Counted from the first letter of the stretch, positions 31,132 through 43,287 are shown. The stretch: 64,000 bases of DNA from Corylus avellana (GCF_901000735.1 NC_081551.1:12439604-12503603); one strand, 5' to 3'. Made by a program: numbers and translations. Notes: a model not told the origin generated them from the letters alone.

Positions 31132-31489
31132 TGTTGAAGCATTTTTTGGTCCAACAGTCTTCGATTGGTGTGATCTTCGTGTTCTTCAAGGCGTCTTTCA
31201 TCTTCGGTCATTGGGCTCCTATAAAATAACAAGAGCATCAAATAGGTCTTCGAGCCTTTGCCGGAGACTCTCCGATGCTTAAGTTAGTAATCGTATATGG
31301 AGTGTGAATGTAGAATGAGCTATCAATATATTGAGAATTAATTGATCGATCCCCTCCTACCAATGCCTTTAGTTCCCTTTTATAGGGTTTTATTTGTGTA
31401 ACTGCTCCCTCGATCTTCTCCTTTTAGGTGAGATAGTGGAGGGTTGTTGAGAGATAGTGGGAGCCATTGTGAATTTTATCTGCAACAGG
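31132..31489. repeat. Right LTR of the 4.55-kb element
   Basis: 358 bp, homologous to 26939-27351 with a deletion in the GAGATAGTGG region. Followed by the GGTTT duplication. Confidence 0.88.
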
Positions 31490-32682
31490 TTTAAACCAAA
31501 GAATGTTGGGATTTTAAGGATTAAACTATAAATAGGTTCTACCTTATTTTCTTTGAGAAAATATCACGATGTAAATGATATTGGATGTTTTGAAAGAAAT
31601 AGAAGGTTTTGATTAACAGTATGAAATCTTGATTAGGAAGATACTGGATTATAACGAAGGTCATAAAAGATAGATTACATGTAATCAAAAGAAAGAGTGG
31701 GAAATTCTAGAAACATGTAGATACTTAACAAAGGGATAATTGCTAGATTATCTGAAGACATTCTCAATGTTTAAGATATACTCTATTAAAGTATCTAGTA
31801 CTTACCATATTGTGAGTGGGAGTTAAGATTCTTTAAATGAATCATATCCCAAAAGACAATGACATGGTGTGGATGTAGATCATTAAGATCAGGCTATGAA
31901 AATCTAGTTGGTACTTCAACTAAGTCTGACTTACTTGCAAGGAAGACCTTAAGGGGTGTTCACTGATTGTAATTAAATCATCAAGTAAAAGGAATAATAG
32001 ACAGGGAGGATAAAACCTTCAAAGTAATGGTGGTTAAAGAAAGTTCTTCTCAAAAGGATGGGATCGTGGATGAGAAAGTTCTTTACCGGCATAGACCTTG
32101 CTAGAAGTCTATTAAAGTCTAAGGTTGATCTTGGAGATCAACATGACTAGTGTATCTGGAGATACAGTTAGACAACTGTATTAGCATACATTCATGATAT
32201 GGAACATCAAGTTTGATCTAGTTGTGATCAAAGCTATGCTAAGGACATTAGTACAAGAGACATTGTTGCCCAGTATTGATGAGACCCTAACCAAATGATG
32301 TAGGAGTGCTATCAGAAGTCAAAGATCCAAAAACTTTGGATTATAGACAAGTTGTCATACAGTTTATGTCAAAGTAAAGGACGTTACTTTTGAAGAGGAT
32401 AAACAGTGTGGTGGAAGTTATAGACCAACAGAGTGTTGTTAACCCCACCATGGACCAAGGAAGCGTAAGGCATTTCAAGGAGATGCAGACACTATCTCAT
32501 GGAGAAGATTTCTCTAAAAGAGAATCTCTCAAGGAGATAAAACATGGCATGATTTTGAAAGGGCTAAAGTTCTATCATATCTTGTTCACAAGATACTCGC
32601 CTCAGTGAGAACATAGGTGTTTTACTCTGTAAATAAAGATAGCAGATAAGTGTCCGATTGGAATTAACGACAAGTGGGAGTT
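31490..32682 (+). other. Degenerate 3' internal region of the Copia element
   Basis: It lies between the 4.55-kb insertion and the 3' LTR. It ends in a purine-rich tract ACAAGTGGGAG (32670-32680), a typical Copia polypurine tract. I read no reverse transcriptase or RNase H motif in any frame, so the coding part is deleted or very decayed. A 72-codon frame at 32390-32608 has no recognisable similarity. Confidence 0.5.
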
Positions 32683-34095
32683 TGTTGGAAATGGTGTCCA
32701 AAACTCCAATTGATTGGATAATGTTTTAAATATTATGATAAAGAACAATAGACATATACGGTTATATTCTTGCATGACATATATGTGTGATTGTGCATTG
32801 TCCGATTATATGTATCTAAGATCCCTAACATGCATTGTATTTGAGTAATGGTGTGTGTATCATAGAAGATCATACTCAAAGGTCCTTGCAACATATAAAC
32901 TAATTGTTCATAGTCGTAAATGGAATTTGGAACCCCATCTAGACTATAACAAATCAAACCTCAACGACTTGTCTTGGTTAGGAGAAGCAGGTAGGCTTTG
33001 GGTTGATATGTTGGGGTATTGGCATATTTGGACCATACACCAAATAGGACCACGTGAGTCATCACTTTGTACTAATATTGTCTTAACAGTGATGTACGTG
33101 CACAACGGCTATAGTATTTACTCTAAATCTTGAGAAGTTTTTTGAACTCAAATGTGAAGTGTAGATTACTTTGATGTATTAAAAGAGTGAGACCTATTAG
33201 CGATCGATCTAACCTTAGTATGTTGGGTGATCGCATATAGCATTGTGGGAATACTGATTTCAAGAAGGAATCCAAATCCTTTGTCTAAGACAAAGCGATA
33301 AGGAACATTCCCCTTGTTTGAGATTAATGGGAAAGATTATCCCAAAGCTCGGGCCTGAGTGTTTTAGTAAGTATAACTGAAACTTATACATGTACAAGGT
33401 GAGAATATTTCTCACAAGGTACATAAGGATAATTATGAAGTTAAATCGGTGACTTAAGGAAAGATGTAGTGAACAGAGTGGTTGTATATAGACTTTGGTT
33501 CAACTACAGAATGATTCCATGGAGGGGTAACATACATAATAAGCATGTCACGAGGATTAATTGATTAAATCAAAAATATTCATTAGATTACAGTCACAGT
33601 TATGTAGTGATATTAATTGTGATTAAATAGAATCGTGTAATATGATCAATGTAGACATAGTCGCAGACCTATTAAGCTAATTATATTTTTTTTCCTTTGG
33701 GTCCCTCTTTGAGCAAATGTAAATTAACTAGTATAAATTTTGGGCCTCAGTTATATTGTTACTTTGGATGTTTTAGTTTATAAAACATAGGCCAAAGAGA
33801 TTTATTAATCTAAAGGGCCAAGTTGGAGAAATTAGACTTAGGGAATTAAATAGAGCAATTGGGATTATGATTCAATTCCTATAGGCTAAAGAATGAAAAT
33901 AAGCTTTGGGCTTTTTGGTTTTAATTCTTGTAGCTAGTAAGTAAACTTTGGGCCCAAGGGAATTAAATCCAAAGGGCTAAAGTTTAGTCTAGGGAGCATT
34001 GGGCTTGAGGATAAATCCCAATCCCAAGCCCAAGTGCTAAACCATGTGCTAGTCCCACATGGTTAAGAATTAGTTTTCTCCTGAGATCCCAGTAG

Positions 34096-34106
34096 TATAA
34101 ATAGAG
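34096..34106 (+). promoter_or_regulatory. LTR TATA box
   Basis: TATAAATAGAG, oriented with the LTR. Transcription from it would start near 34130 and place the conserved LTR frame in the leader. Confidence 0.6.
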
Positions 34107-34238
34107 GTGCCAAGGAGAAGCAAAAGGACACTATGAATTGAGTGTGGAAACACATCAGACTTACAGAAGAATTGAAAAATTGTTTTCTCTCTTCTGAAAG
34201 TAATACACGGCTAAGGGAGATAATTACTCTCTAGGCCT

Positions 34239-34560
34239 TTGCTTCTAGTTTTCTCTACCCTCTTGAGAAATCAGTATGAGCCCACACTCACGGTCATATT
34301 CAGTCGTCGAAGAGAAGATTTGATGGAAGAATTGAATCCTCAATTCTCAGAGAATCTTGAAGTTCTTGGAGAAATCCAAGAAGATGAAATTGTTCATCAA
34401 GATCATTTTGAAGATCAACCACAAATTCATCAAGAATGCGAAGAACGCGAAGAACATTAAGAATGCAAAAAACATGGAATGAGTATTGACTCATACCATA
34501 AGTTTGCAAGTTCGTTGGAAAAACAATTGCTCAGCCCTACATCATGGGAAGAATGGTTGT
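34239..34560 (+). pseudogene. ORF-like segment inside long Copia LTR, copy 1
   Basis: One frame reads EPTLTVIFSRRREDLMEELN then PQFSENLEVL, an acidic tail HQECEEREEH, a TAA (34458-34460), and on in the same frame MSIDSYHKFASSLEKQLLSP and TSWEEW. The second LTR copy (43450-43760, minus strand) encodes the aligned EPTLTIIFSHERGDLMEQSF, PQLFEDLDKL, HEERDEGEMSMDSYLKYS and LLSPLPLEEWM without a stop. I do not recognise a domain. The protein would be small, acidic and hydrophilic. Amino-acid similarity may simply reflect nucleotide similarity of the LTRs. Confidence 0.4.
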
Positions 34561-35340
34561 ACGCTCCTACACCCCAATGGCAAAAGTGGGGCTCTCAAAC
34601 AGCCTCTGTGCAGCAAATCGAGGGTTTTGGTGTCACTGAATCATGGGCATTTCCCCTCCGTGGGATAGAGATATTTACACTCTATTTTCGGAACCATCTA
34701 ATTTTTGGGAAATATCGAGGGTTACTGTCAAAAAAGTCTTCCTTTTTGGCACTTTTTGGAGTTTCCTTACTTCAATAGCTAGTGCTATTTTTGTTTGCTT
34801 CTTATGACCAATAAGAAAGAAAGAGGCAAGCCCACTAACTCCGATCCGGAAAGACCGATCATAGTGACCTTAGCCTGGATAGACCGACTTCTATTTTCTA
34901 GCAAGAGTCTCTGTGCTATGGCACTATCGGACTAATCATACCATAGGTCTAGAGTCTGCACGATCTTCATTCTAGTAAAGTATAAAATACCAAAATCCCG
35001 TTCCTGAGCTTCCCAATCTAGTATGTGAGTAATATTAACCTCCAGCTTGTCTGGTTTACTGGGCTACCTCTACCAAGAGAGAGGCCGAAGCTACATGTAA
35101 GTAATATTACTTATATGTTATTAGATCTAAGCATGTTTATCTTGTTGGAAAAAGTTCTTGGGGACTGTATTTTTAATCCGCTACGTAAAAAGAAAAAGTT
35201 TTAAAATTTACGCAAACGATCCCAACAGTGCTTTGTCAATAGATTCAATACAATTGTAGAAATGGAAAGGCTAAGGCATGTAAGTGTTGTTTGTGGCAAA
35301 TTCCACAAGCGAGGACACAAACTTACATAAGTAAGGCGGT

Positions 35341-36387
35341 TGTTGTGAGTTTTAATGTTACTCGCAAGTGCATGAGTCGTTTGCAATATAGATTTTGCAA
35401 ATGCGAGGTCGAATCCACAGGGAATTGTGTTGTGAAAATAAATTTCTAGCTAAATTAATCCTATTTTAACCTAGTTCCAAATTTTGTGTGATTTTTTCTT
35501 GCAAAAAGATAAACTAAATGAAATTGATTAAATAGAATGATAAAAAACACTAAGGTTTCAGAATCCACCTCACCAAATTAAAGCATACATTCTTACGTTT
35601 TGTTCATACAACCGACAAGCAATTAAACCCTACGCAAGTTCTATTTTTTTGTATAAAATTAATCTATTGAAGCATTTCATGAAGCCATCCTTAATACAAA
35701 TCATAACGAATACCCAATTGAAATCAAATCATCCAATGTATCCGTTTGATTTACGAATCACAATGGATATCCAATTTCAATTGAATGATTCGATGTATCC
35801 GTCGAATGAAACACATCGAATATCCAACATTTAATCAAACAATCAATTAAAAGGGTTTAATCTAATAACTGAATTGAAATCATTCAAACTAACCAACTTA
35901 CAAGAGAGAAACGAGCTCAGAGCTACAAAGTGTCAAAAAGTTAAAAAAAAAAAATACACTGAACAGCGCCCCCTTGGTGAGTTTACAATGAAAAATATGA
36001 TGTAAATACTAAACAATTAGCGCTTTGGCACTTCCAGGTCAGCCTAAGTGCGCTTAATCGCACACTAGGTCCGCTCGAGCTTACACGGGCATGCTTCAGG
36101 TCTTCTGCGGCGCAGCGCCTAGGCTTAGGTGAGGATGTGCTTGAGCGCTTCCCTGTTGGGCTCGAGCGCAGATACTCTCAAGCGTACAGACTTGCGCTCG
36201 ATCCCACTTCCCAAAAATGAACTTTTTCCAATTTCTTTGATCTTTCACAATAATACCGCAATTTTCCCTTATCAACCTACAAAACGCTAAAACACCAAAA
36301 CTAACACAAACATCAGAAAATAATAAAGTTAAAGGCTTAGCAAATGTAAATTAAGGGGTTTAAATATGCAATACTTGGCACTCATCA
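35341..36387 (-). mobile_element. Athila-like solo LTR 4
   Basis: 1047 bp, minus orientation, from TGATGAGTGCCAAGTATTGC to TCACAACA. Flanks GCGGT (35336-35340) and GCGAT (36388-36392) are a target duplication with one mismatch. About 0.3 kb shorter than the other copies through internal deletion. Motif cluster at 36045-36200. Confidence 0.87.
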
Positions 36388-37155
36388 GCGATAAACGCAT
36401 CTCATTAAAAAATAAGATAATCCTTTAGCACAAAGGTCAAACCCTTTTCGCTGGGTTTCAATAAAAAGTCACATACACATTCTTCTTCAATTGTCCAAGG
36501 AAAGTTTTACAATTTAAATCTCGTAGGTGTTTCACCTTTTTCCGCAATGATTTGGCACTGGCTCTTTCTATAAGGACTTCAAAAGCAAATTTCTAACTAT
36601 ATGTTTAGTCAAAATTTTTATAAACATTTGATCTTTGATCATATTTTGCTTGTCATTGAAAGAGATGATGCCATGAAAATTTAAGCCTCAGGTTCGATTT
36701 GCGGGGTGAATTTCAGCTAGGGTGAATCAAATTTTTACGCAAGAGTGTTTACCAAAACTAGCACATGTAGTTACCACAAGCCTGTGAGAAAGTGTACAAA
36801 GAAGATGACAATGCTTAGACAAGCCATTATAAACAATTGCACACACACATTTAAACACAACCATCATATATATGAATTTTCAAATGAAAAGGTACACACT
36901 ATGACATGATAATTGAACCAATCAATGAATGACAAGAGGAAATTTGGAAGCTTTAAAAGTTCATTTAAAGAAACAAGGCCTTCTCTCATTTTCTTTCACA
37001 AAAATAAACACAACCACACACAAAAAAAAAAAAAAAAAAAAAGCAAACAAAAGTAAACAAAAGACTTAACTCAAACTACAATGATATGCATGCAAAGAAA
37101 ATAAAAATGCATGTCCTTGGATGCATGAACAAATGCAAAAAGCTCAACCCTAGGC
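36388..37155. other. Unassigned, probably retroelement interior
   Basis: AT-rich. An A run at 37021-37043. No domain seen. It lies downstream of the Copia gag when read on the minus strand. Confidence 0.4.
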
Positions 37156-39963
37156 ATGCCCAAACCACCTACCATAGGTAGGGATTCTATCACTCCCTCT
37201 CAGTGGGTGAGGGATTTCCACTTCCTTGGACTTATACCTTTTCCTCCTAGGAATAGTCCAACCACCTTCCAACTTATCCAACCTAAGGGAAACATCTCTC
37301 AATACGGAGAGAAGACTCTCCAAATCCGTCCTGAGTGGAATGGTCTATTTCTTAAGTCTCTTAGCCCTAAGCAAATGACAATGAGCTCTAATGTGACCCA
37401 CTTTGCCACATTGGTGGCACGTAGGGACAAACCTTGGTGAAGGTTGTCTCCTAGGAGGGTCAACACCCTCAACCTTAGACTTCAAGGGAATCTAAACCTT
37501 TTTCCCTTGGCCTACAACCTTAGGTCCAACCAACTTTAAAAGACTCTCTTCCCCTTATTCAACTTCCTAGAACAAGGACTAGGACCATTAAAAACTGTAG
37601 GGGACCTTAACAAGAAACAATTTGGTTGAATATGACCAACTTTGCCACATTGATGGCAAGTAGGAAAAAACTTTTGATAAGCTTGTCTCCTATGAGGAGG
37701 AACATACCTAGACTTAGATTTAGTCACACAAGGGTCAATACCAACCCTCTTACCCTTATTCCCAACAGGAGGGCAAATGTCATCAACACATGGAGGAGGA
37801 GAAAAAATCATTTTTCCTTTGTTGACAAGTGTGGTTTTCAAAGCGGAAGCAATTTTAACAGAATCAAGTTCAAACTTGTTTTCAATGGTTTTCTTGGAAC
37901 TCAAGATACAATCAAGATTATCATTAGAAGAGCTAGACAATTCATATATGCAAACATCTTCAAGAGATTTAACTTTATCTACAAGAATTGAGTTCTCATG
38001 TTTCAAGCAATCATTAACAACATCCATATCATACAATTTAACCAACAAAGATTCCTTTTCAATCTCAACCTTGTTCAACTTCATGAGAAGTTGATTATAG
38101 GCTTCTTGGAGATTAGTCTCCCCTACCAACTCAATGTGTTATATTTCAACAAGCTTATTGATATGCAAATTATAATTACTCGCAAGCGCACGAGTCGTAT
38201 GCAGTATAGCATGTGCAAGTGCCAGGTCGATCCATAGGAAATTGTGTCGTAAAAACGAATTCTTATCTAAACTAATCTTATTTTAACCTAGTTCCGAATT
38301 TTGGGATTTTTGAATAAAGAAATAAACAAACATAAATTAAACAAAATGACAATAATCAAATGATAAACGACTAAGGTTTCAGAATTCACATCACCAAATC
38401 AAAGCACACATTCTCATATTTAGGTCATACATATCCGACAAGTGATTAGACCCAATGCATGTTCTATTGCTTTTATAAAATCCTATTGAATCATTGAATG
38501 AATTCATCTCTATTACGAATCACAACGAATATCCAATTGAGATCAAATCATCCACTATATCCGTTTGATATACGAATCACAATGGATATAAGTCTCAATC
38601 AAATCATTTGATGTATCTGTTGGATGAAACACAATGAATATCCAACGTTTTCACGAATTATAAACAACTATCAATCACAATTTTGTCATACAATTGAATT
38701 GAAACGAACATACATTACATTAAATGACGGAAGGGTATGAACAACTCATAAAAATAAGCAAACAAATCAATGGTGAGGCTTCATCTTCAACCTTAGTTGA
38801 AGATTTAGCCTCTCATGACAAAATAAATCATAAAGAAACTGAAATACTTCATTGAAATTGACAAACTTACAAAACAATTGGAGTTCAAAGCTCCAAAAAC
38901 CTAGAAAACTTGAAAATTGACAAAGTACGGCACCCTTGGCACATCTTCGTCCATTTACAGTCGAAAATAATGATATTTATAAACTAATTTTAGGGTTTCA
39001 GCATTGCCAAGTCGGCCGAGTGCACTCGATCGCACTCTAGGTGCTCTCAATCGCACTCTAGGTGCTCTCAATCGCACTCGAGCATGCACTTTCCACTTTC
39101 GATGGGTACGAGTGCGCTGGAGCGCACTACCTTCGAAATTAGCCAACTCTTGTGAAATATGACTTTGTAGATCTTTGAGTTAGCTTTCCAATGACACCTA
39201 GGTCGCTTCAATCCGAGCTCTACAACTCTAGATATGGTCCTTTTAGTGGGACTCGTCAGGTATGAATCATCGCTCGATCCAAATTTGCTGCCAATGCTCC
39301 CTGAAGTGTCTCAAGCCCCAGAATTAATGGAATGAGTTGCATTTTTTCCTTTAAAGGCACAGTTTTCCCTTAGCAACCTACAAAATACTAAAAATAAAAA
39401 ACTAACACAAAACATCAGATTATCACATAGCCAAAGGATTTACAAATGTAAATTAAGGGGTTCAAATGTGCAATATTTGGCACACATCACTTATTTTCAA
39501 GGGAGTTAACATTCTCATTCAACCTAGAGTTCTCAGAAGTTAAGAACCCATGCAAGAAATGTGAATCAAAGAATTCAACACGTAAGGATTCTTTAGAGTC
39601 CATCAATTCATTCTCAAGAAATTTAACCTTATTTAGAAGCATTGAATTATCAGACTTTAAAGCATCAACCAAAGCATGTGAATCAGAAAATTTAACAAAC
39701 AAAGATTCATTTTCATCCCTTGCCTCCTTAATCATTTTATTAGACAAAACATTAATCTTTTGTAATTTTGTGCAAAAATTAAAAAGTTTAATGTAGTGTG
39801 CTAGACAGTTCCTCTCCTCTTTGGAATCATCATGAGATGACTCACTATGGTCAAGTGTGTTATCCATACTAGACTCTTTATCCCTCCTCAAATAATCATC
39901 ATCTTTCTTGATCTTATTGTTTCTCTTACACAAAGAATGCACATGAGCTCGAGAAGAACCCAT
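37156..39963 (-). pseudogene. Copia gag split by a solo LTR, with two zinc knuckles
   Basis: Minus strand, downstream of the LTR at 40034-41319. First part 39963-39490: MGSSRAHVHSLCKRNNKIKK and a Glu/Lys/Asn coiled coil up to NSLENK. The solo LTR at 38159-39489 then intervenes. After removing it and its 5-bp duplication the frame continues, with a single stop, into ETNLQEAYNQLLMKLNKVEI (38129 on), more coiled coil, and the knuckle CHQCGKVGHIQPNC (about 37655-37614). A second block (37535-37156) has a stop, another knuckle CHQCGKVGHIRAHC (about 37418-37377), and a tail LRDVSLRLDKLEGG with IPHPLRGS. This coiled-coil-plus-CCHC arrangement occurs in some plant Copia gags. Confidence 0.72.
38159..39489 (-). 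mobile_element. Athila-like solo LTR 5, inside Copia gag
   Basis: 1331 bp, minus orientation, perfect target duplication CTTAT at 38154-38158 and 39490-39494. GATCGCACTC motif cluster at 39015-39130. Confidence 0.93.
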
Positions 39964-40033
39964 AACAAAAGAGGGTTAAGAAACACACTCAGGACATTAG
40001 TCCAAACACAAGTGAACCCGCTCTAATACCAAT

Positions 40034-41319
40034 TGAACGAACAACGAGGATCGTGTACGACCCCCAAATCAAACCCATAAGCGATTTATATATAGAAAAT
40101 AAATAACAATGCTCAATATTAAAACAACACAACCATAGAAACATCCACACATTCACAACATAAAGATTTGTTGACAAGGTGGAAATCTCTTTGAACACAT
40201 CAAAGGTAAAAACCACTCCATGGAAAGCCAAACCCGGAAATTCACTAAATGAAGATTTAGAGTTACAAACTAGACGATACTCACAACCTTGAGGACATTT
40301 AGACCTAGTAAGAACAACAAGCATACCAGCTTGTCTCCATCATGACCATCTTCACCGAGTGCATTTCCTCACCGACCTTTCGGTAGACTTCTTTCTTCAA
40401 GCTCACAAAACCCACGATCTTTGAATAGATGAACGAACAAGGCCAACATGCCAAATCAAGAGCAAAGGACAAACTGAAGCTTTATCATGAACAAAACACT
40501 CCCTAGACACAACTCCCGAAGAGAAACTTTGAGACTACACAGAGAAAAATCCTCCCAAAATGTCTGCAATGAATAGTGATAGCAAAATCCTTTTATAGCA
40601 TAACATTTTAGTCTTCATGTCCTAACGGGAGTCATTTCTCATTAAGACGGGATGAACAAAATATCAGATCTGAGAAATCCACGTCCTAACGAGAAAGTAG
40701 TCTCGTTATGACGGGAAGAACAAATGTCACCTCTTCATCACATGTCCCATCCTGGCGAGGAAACAGTAGCTCCCCACTCCATGTCCCGTCCTGACGCAAC
40801 TCTTGACGAGAAAATAGTAACTCCGCGTTACATGTCCCGTCGTGACGAAACTACTCATGAGAAATCAACAAAAATCAGTCGTGGTATTTTGGCCCTAACT
40901 TTTACACCCTAGCTCCAAATGACACAAACGCAATGGCTCTAGAAAGCTCTTTCCCTAATCTACAACTTTGTCTCTAATGGGATTCTTCAAAAACAGATGT
41001 TTGCCTGGTTAAAAATGGCTTCGAACTTTCTATAGAAACCAGCTGCATCCTAACGGGAATTCAACTTCGTTAGGACGGAAATTGGGCAGTAACTTATTGT
41101 TTTCTCGTCACATGTCCCGTCATGATGCCAAAGTGACGTGAAAAACATTCCCAAGTGATGCAATCACTTCCAAGTGATGCCCAATGGATGTCCGAGTGAT
41201 GTTTGGGTTCTGGAACATTGTAGAACACTTCCGTAGACACATCCAATTCTTTTCCAAGAACAATGGGAAGATACAAAAAAATGTTTTAATCATTAAATAA
41301 GGCCAAAATAAACATAACA
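40034..41319 (-). mobile_element. Copia 5' LTR, family 2, copy 2
   Basis: 1286 bp from TGTTATGTTTATTTTGGCC (41319) to GTTCGTTCA (40034) on the minus strand, followed by a degenerate primer-binding site (TTGGTATTAGAGC at 40032-40020) and the split gag. It interrupts the gag start of copy 3, so this element inserted into the copy 3 element. Confidence 0.8.
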
Positions 41320-41544
41320 AAAATCACCATTGGGTTTAACAAACCCTCTTTTGATAGTAAACCAAATATTATCATTCAAATCTCTCAAATGGTCTCTCAT
41401 TCGAGCCTTCCAATTTGTTTAATCACTTCCATTAAAAATGGGAGGAGCACTTGAAACGGAGGTATTTAGTTCCATAGAGATGGAGGTCATAGAACATACT
41501 CAAGACATGAGTCAAACAACGAGCAAACTCGCTCTGATACTAAT
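41320..41544 (-). pseudogene. Gag start and PBS of Copia copy 3
   Basis: Minus strand: degenerate primer-binding site AATTAGTATCAGAGC just after the LTR at 41545, then a frame with MTSISMELNTSVSSAPPIF and W-K-A-R-M-R-DHL, and a KRGFVKPNGDF segment, the N-terminal part of a Copia gag. One stop interrupts the FNGSD-x-TNWK stretch. Cut at 41320 by the copy 2 LTR. Confidence 0.65.
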
Positions 41545-42513
41545 TGGTAAAACATAAGGATCGTGTTCTACCCTTAATTACAACTAGCACAATAAATAAA
41601 GCAATACAGATTAAAACTTGCACATCAAAAAGTAACTTATCACAACCATAACACAAGAACTTGGTTACGAAGTGGAAAACATTTTGAATGAATCAAAAAA
41701 AAAAAAAAAAAAAAAAAAAAAACCACTTTGGGGCAGCCAAACCGAGAAAATCACTTTAAGAAGAACCAGATTACAAAGAGTGGAAAATACTCACAAACTA
41801 TTGCAAGTTTCTAGACTCTGTAAGACAACAAGCTCTCTACTTGCCTCCTAGTTAAACATCTTCATGAAGTGAATCTCCTTACCGGCCCTTCTGTACACTT
41901 CTTTTTGACTAAAGAGGGAAATGTTGTAGATGGTAGAACAATCAACACATCAAGAGAGGGATAGCACAAAGCTTTCTCAACATCCTCTCTTAGAACCAAC
42001 AACTAAGAATTATTTGCTAAGAGAATATTTGAGACTCTCAAGAAAAATTCCCAAAAGTCTAGAATGAACAGTGACGGGAAACAAAATTTATACATGAAGA
42101 TTTTTCAGTCATCGCGTCTTAACGGGATTCAGGTCTCGTTAAGACAGAAAGAATAAGAGATCTTAGAATTGAAAGTCGGAGAATTTCACATCTTAACGGA
42201 AATTGAATCGCATCATGATGTGAGGAGTAAAACGTTTGCATTCCAGTCATGTTCACATTCTGACATGCCATCCAACGGGGAAGGCCGAGGGCAATCTTGA
42301 CATCCTGTTACTTGACTGTTTTGACATACATCTAACGAGTAGGTCTGAGAATTATTCTTTGAGTCCCGTTACTTGCCCGTTCTGACGCCCATCCAACGGG
42401 AAACTCATTTGGCACAAATATGCTTGCAACCTCACACCAGGATTTTAATACAAATACAACTCAAGAGCAACTAGAAACATTTGCATTGAATACGGCCAAA
42501 CCAAACCCTAACA
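41545..42513 (-). mobile_element. Copia 5' LTR, family 2, copy 3
   Basis: 969 bp, TGTTAGGGTTTGG (42513) to GTTTTACCA (41545). Shorter than copies 1 and 2. It shares gatcgtgttctaccc and the accggcccttctgtacacttc segment. A 28-base A run lies at 41697-41722. Confidence 0.75.
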
Positions 42514-42686
42514 CAATGGAATCTACCCGAGACTTCATTAAACCTTCACACCACGTTCTCGTTGTGATGGGCTTCTAATGGGAGACGACTAAGAGAAACT
42601 TTGTATTACATTTTTCATCTTGAAACTTAAGAAAGATGACAAGATATACAAGCAAAGTTTAGTTCGATTTTTAAAACCTAACAAAG

Positions 42687-43080
42687 GTGACATTTGTTCC
42701 TGCTTCTAGTTATAAGGGTAAGAAAGTCTTTGTTGACTATTATGTGCCTAGATATAAGTCTACGGTTGTTCACTCTCCTATAAGACAACTTTCTCAAAGG
42801 TTTGTCCCTACTTGTCATTATTGTGGCAAAGTTGGTCGTATTCAACCAAATTATTTCAAATTGAAACCTCATGAGCATAGAAGTGGTAGTTCCTAAGGGG
42901 TTATTCAATATGATGAGAGTGGTGTTCTCTAGGTTAGATGAGTTGGACAAGTGTCATAAATATGCATCTAGTGATTAGAAGGTTTGGGTTAGGAAGAATG
43001 ATACCATTCACCCATTAAGGAGGAGTCGTTGTGGATTCACCTAGAGTTAGGTGGTCTTATAGTATGCTTAGGATTGGTTG
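42687..43080 (+). pseudogene. Copia gag fragment with damaged zinc knuckle
   Basis: Plus strand: VPRYKSTVVHSPIRQLSQRF then VPTCHYCGKVGRIQPNYF. This is the CCHC knuckle with both His and last Cys positions altered (GHI to GRI, C to Y), so zinc binding would be lost. After a stop at 42894 the next segment reads VFSRLDELDKCHKYAS and KVWVRKNDTIHPLRRS, the gag tail also seen at 37156-37300 on the other strand. The element carrying it is cut by the solo LTR at 43288. Confidence 0.68.
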
Positions 43081-43287
43081 TCTTGAATATCCTAGAGCAT
43101 GTAGAACTTTGCATTGCATATTTTAGTTTCATTGGTTTCTTATTATTTACTTAGTTTCTATTTTGCCTATGCATTGCATTATTTATATGTGTTTGATTTC
43201 CATTTTTTTTTTTAAATTAAAAACAAAAACCAAAAATATTTTTCTTAGGTTGCTTTCTTCTTATCTTTGTCATATGCACTTTGAAAG
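43081..43287. other. Copia internal flank
   Basis: No domain readable. Ends in the GAAAG target duplication of the next solo LTR. Confidence 0.4.

Larger units (their letters stand above)
26939..31489. mobile_element. 4.55-kb non-coding LTR element rich in tandem repeats
   Basis: Two direct repeats (26939-27351 and 31132-31489) bound it, starting TGTTGAATC/TGTTGAAGC and ending in ...CAACA. A perfect 5-bp target duplication GGTTT lies at 26934-26938 and 31490-31494. The 3.8-kb interior holds four different repeat blocks and no protein domain on either strand. It is a non-autonomous (LARD-like) LTR retrotransposon whose partner I cannot name. I could not identify a standard primer-binding site after the left LTR (gttaccccctgattccc), so orientation is assumed from the LTR TG...CA ends only. 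Confidence 0.85.
32683..35227 (+). mobile_element. Long Copia-type 3' LTR (family 3), 2.5 kb
   Basis: It begins TGTTGGAAATGGTGTCCAAA right after a polypurine tract and ends CGATCCCAACA. A second, inverted copy exists as a solo LTR at 43288-45398. TATA box TATAAATAGAG at 34096-34106. An ORF-like segment conserved with the other copy lies at 34239-34560. Its element includes the gag at 23340-24268 if the nesting is read correctly. Confidence 0.85.
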
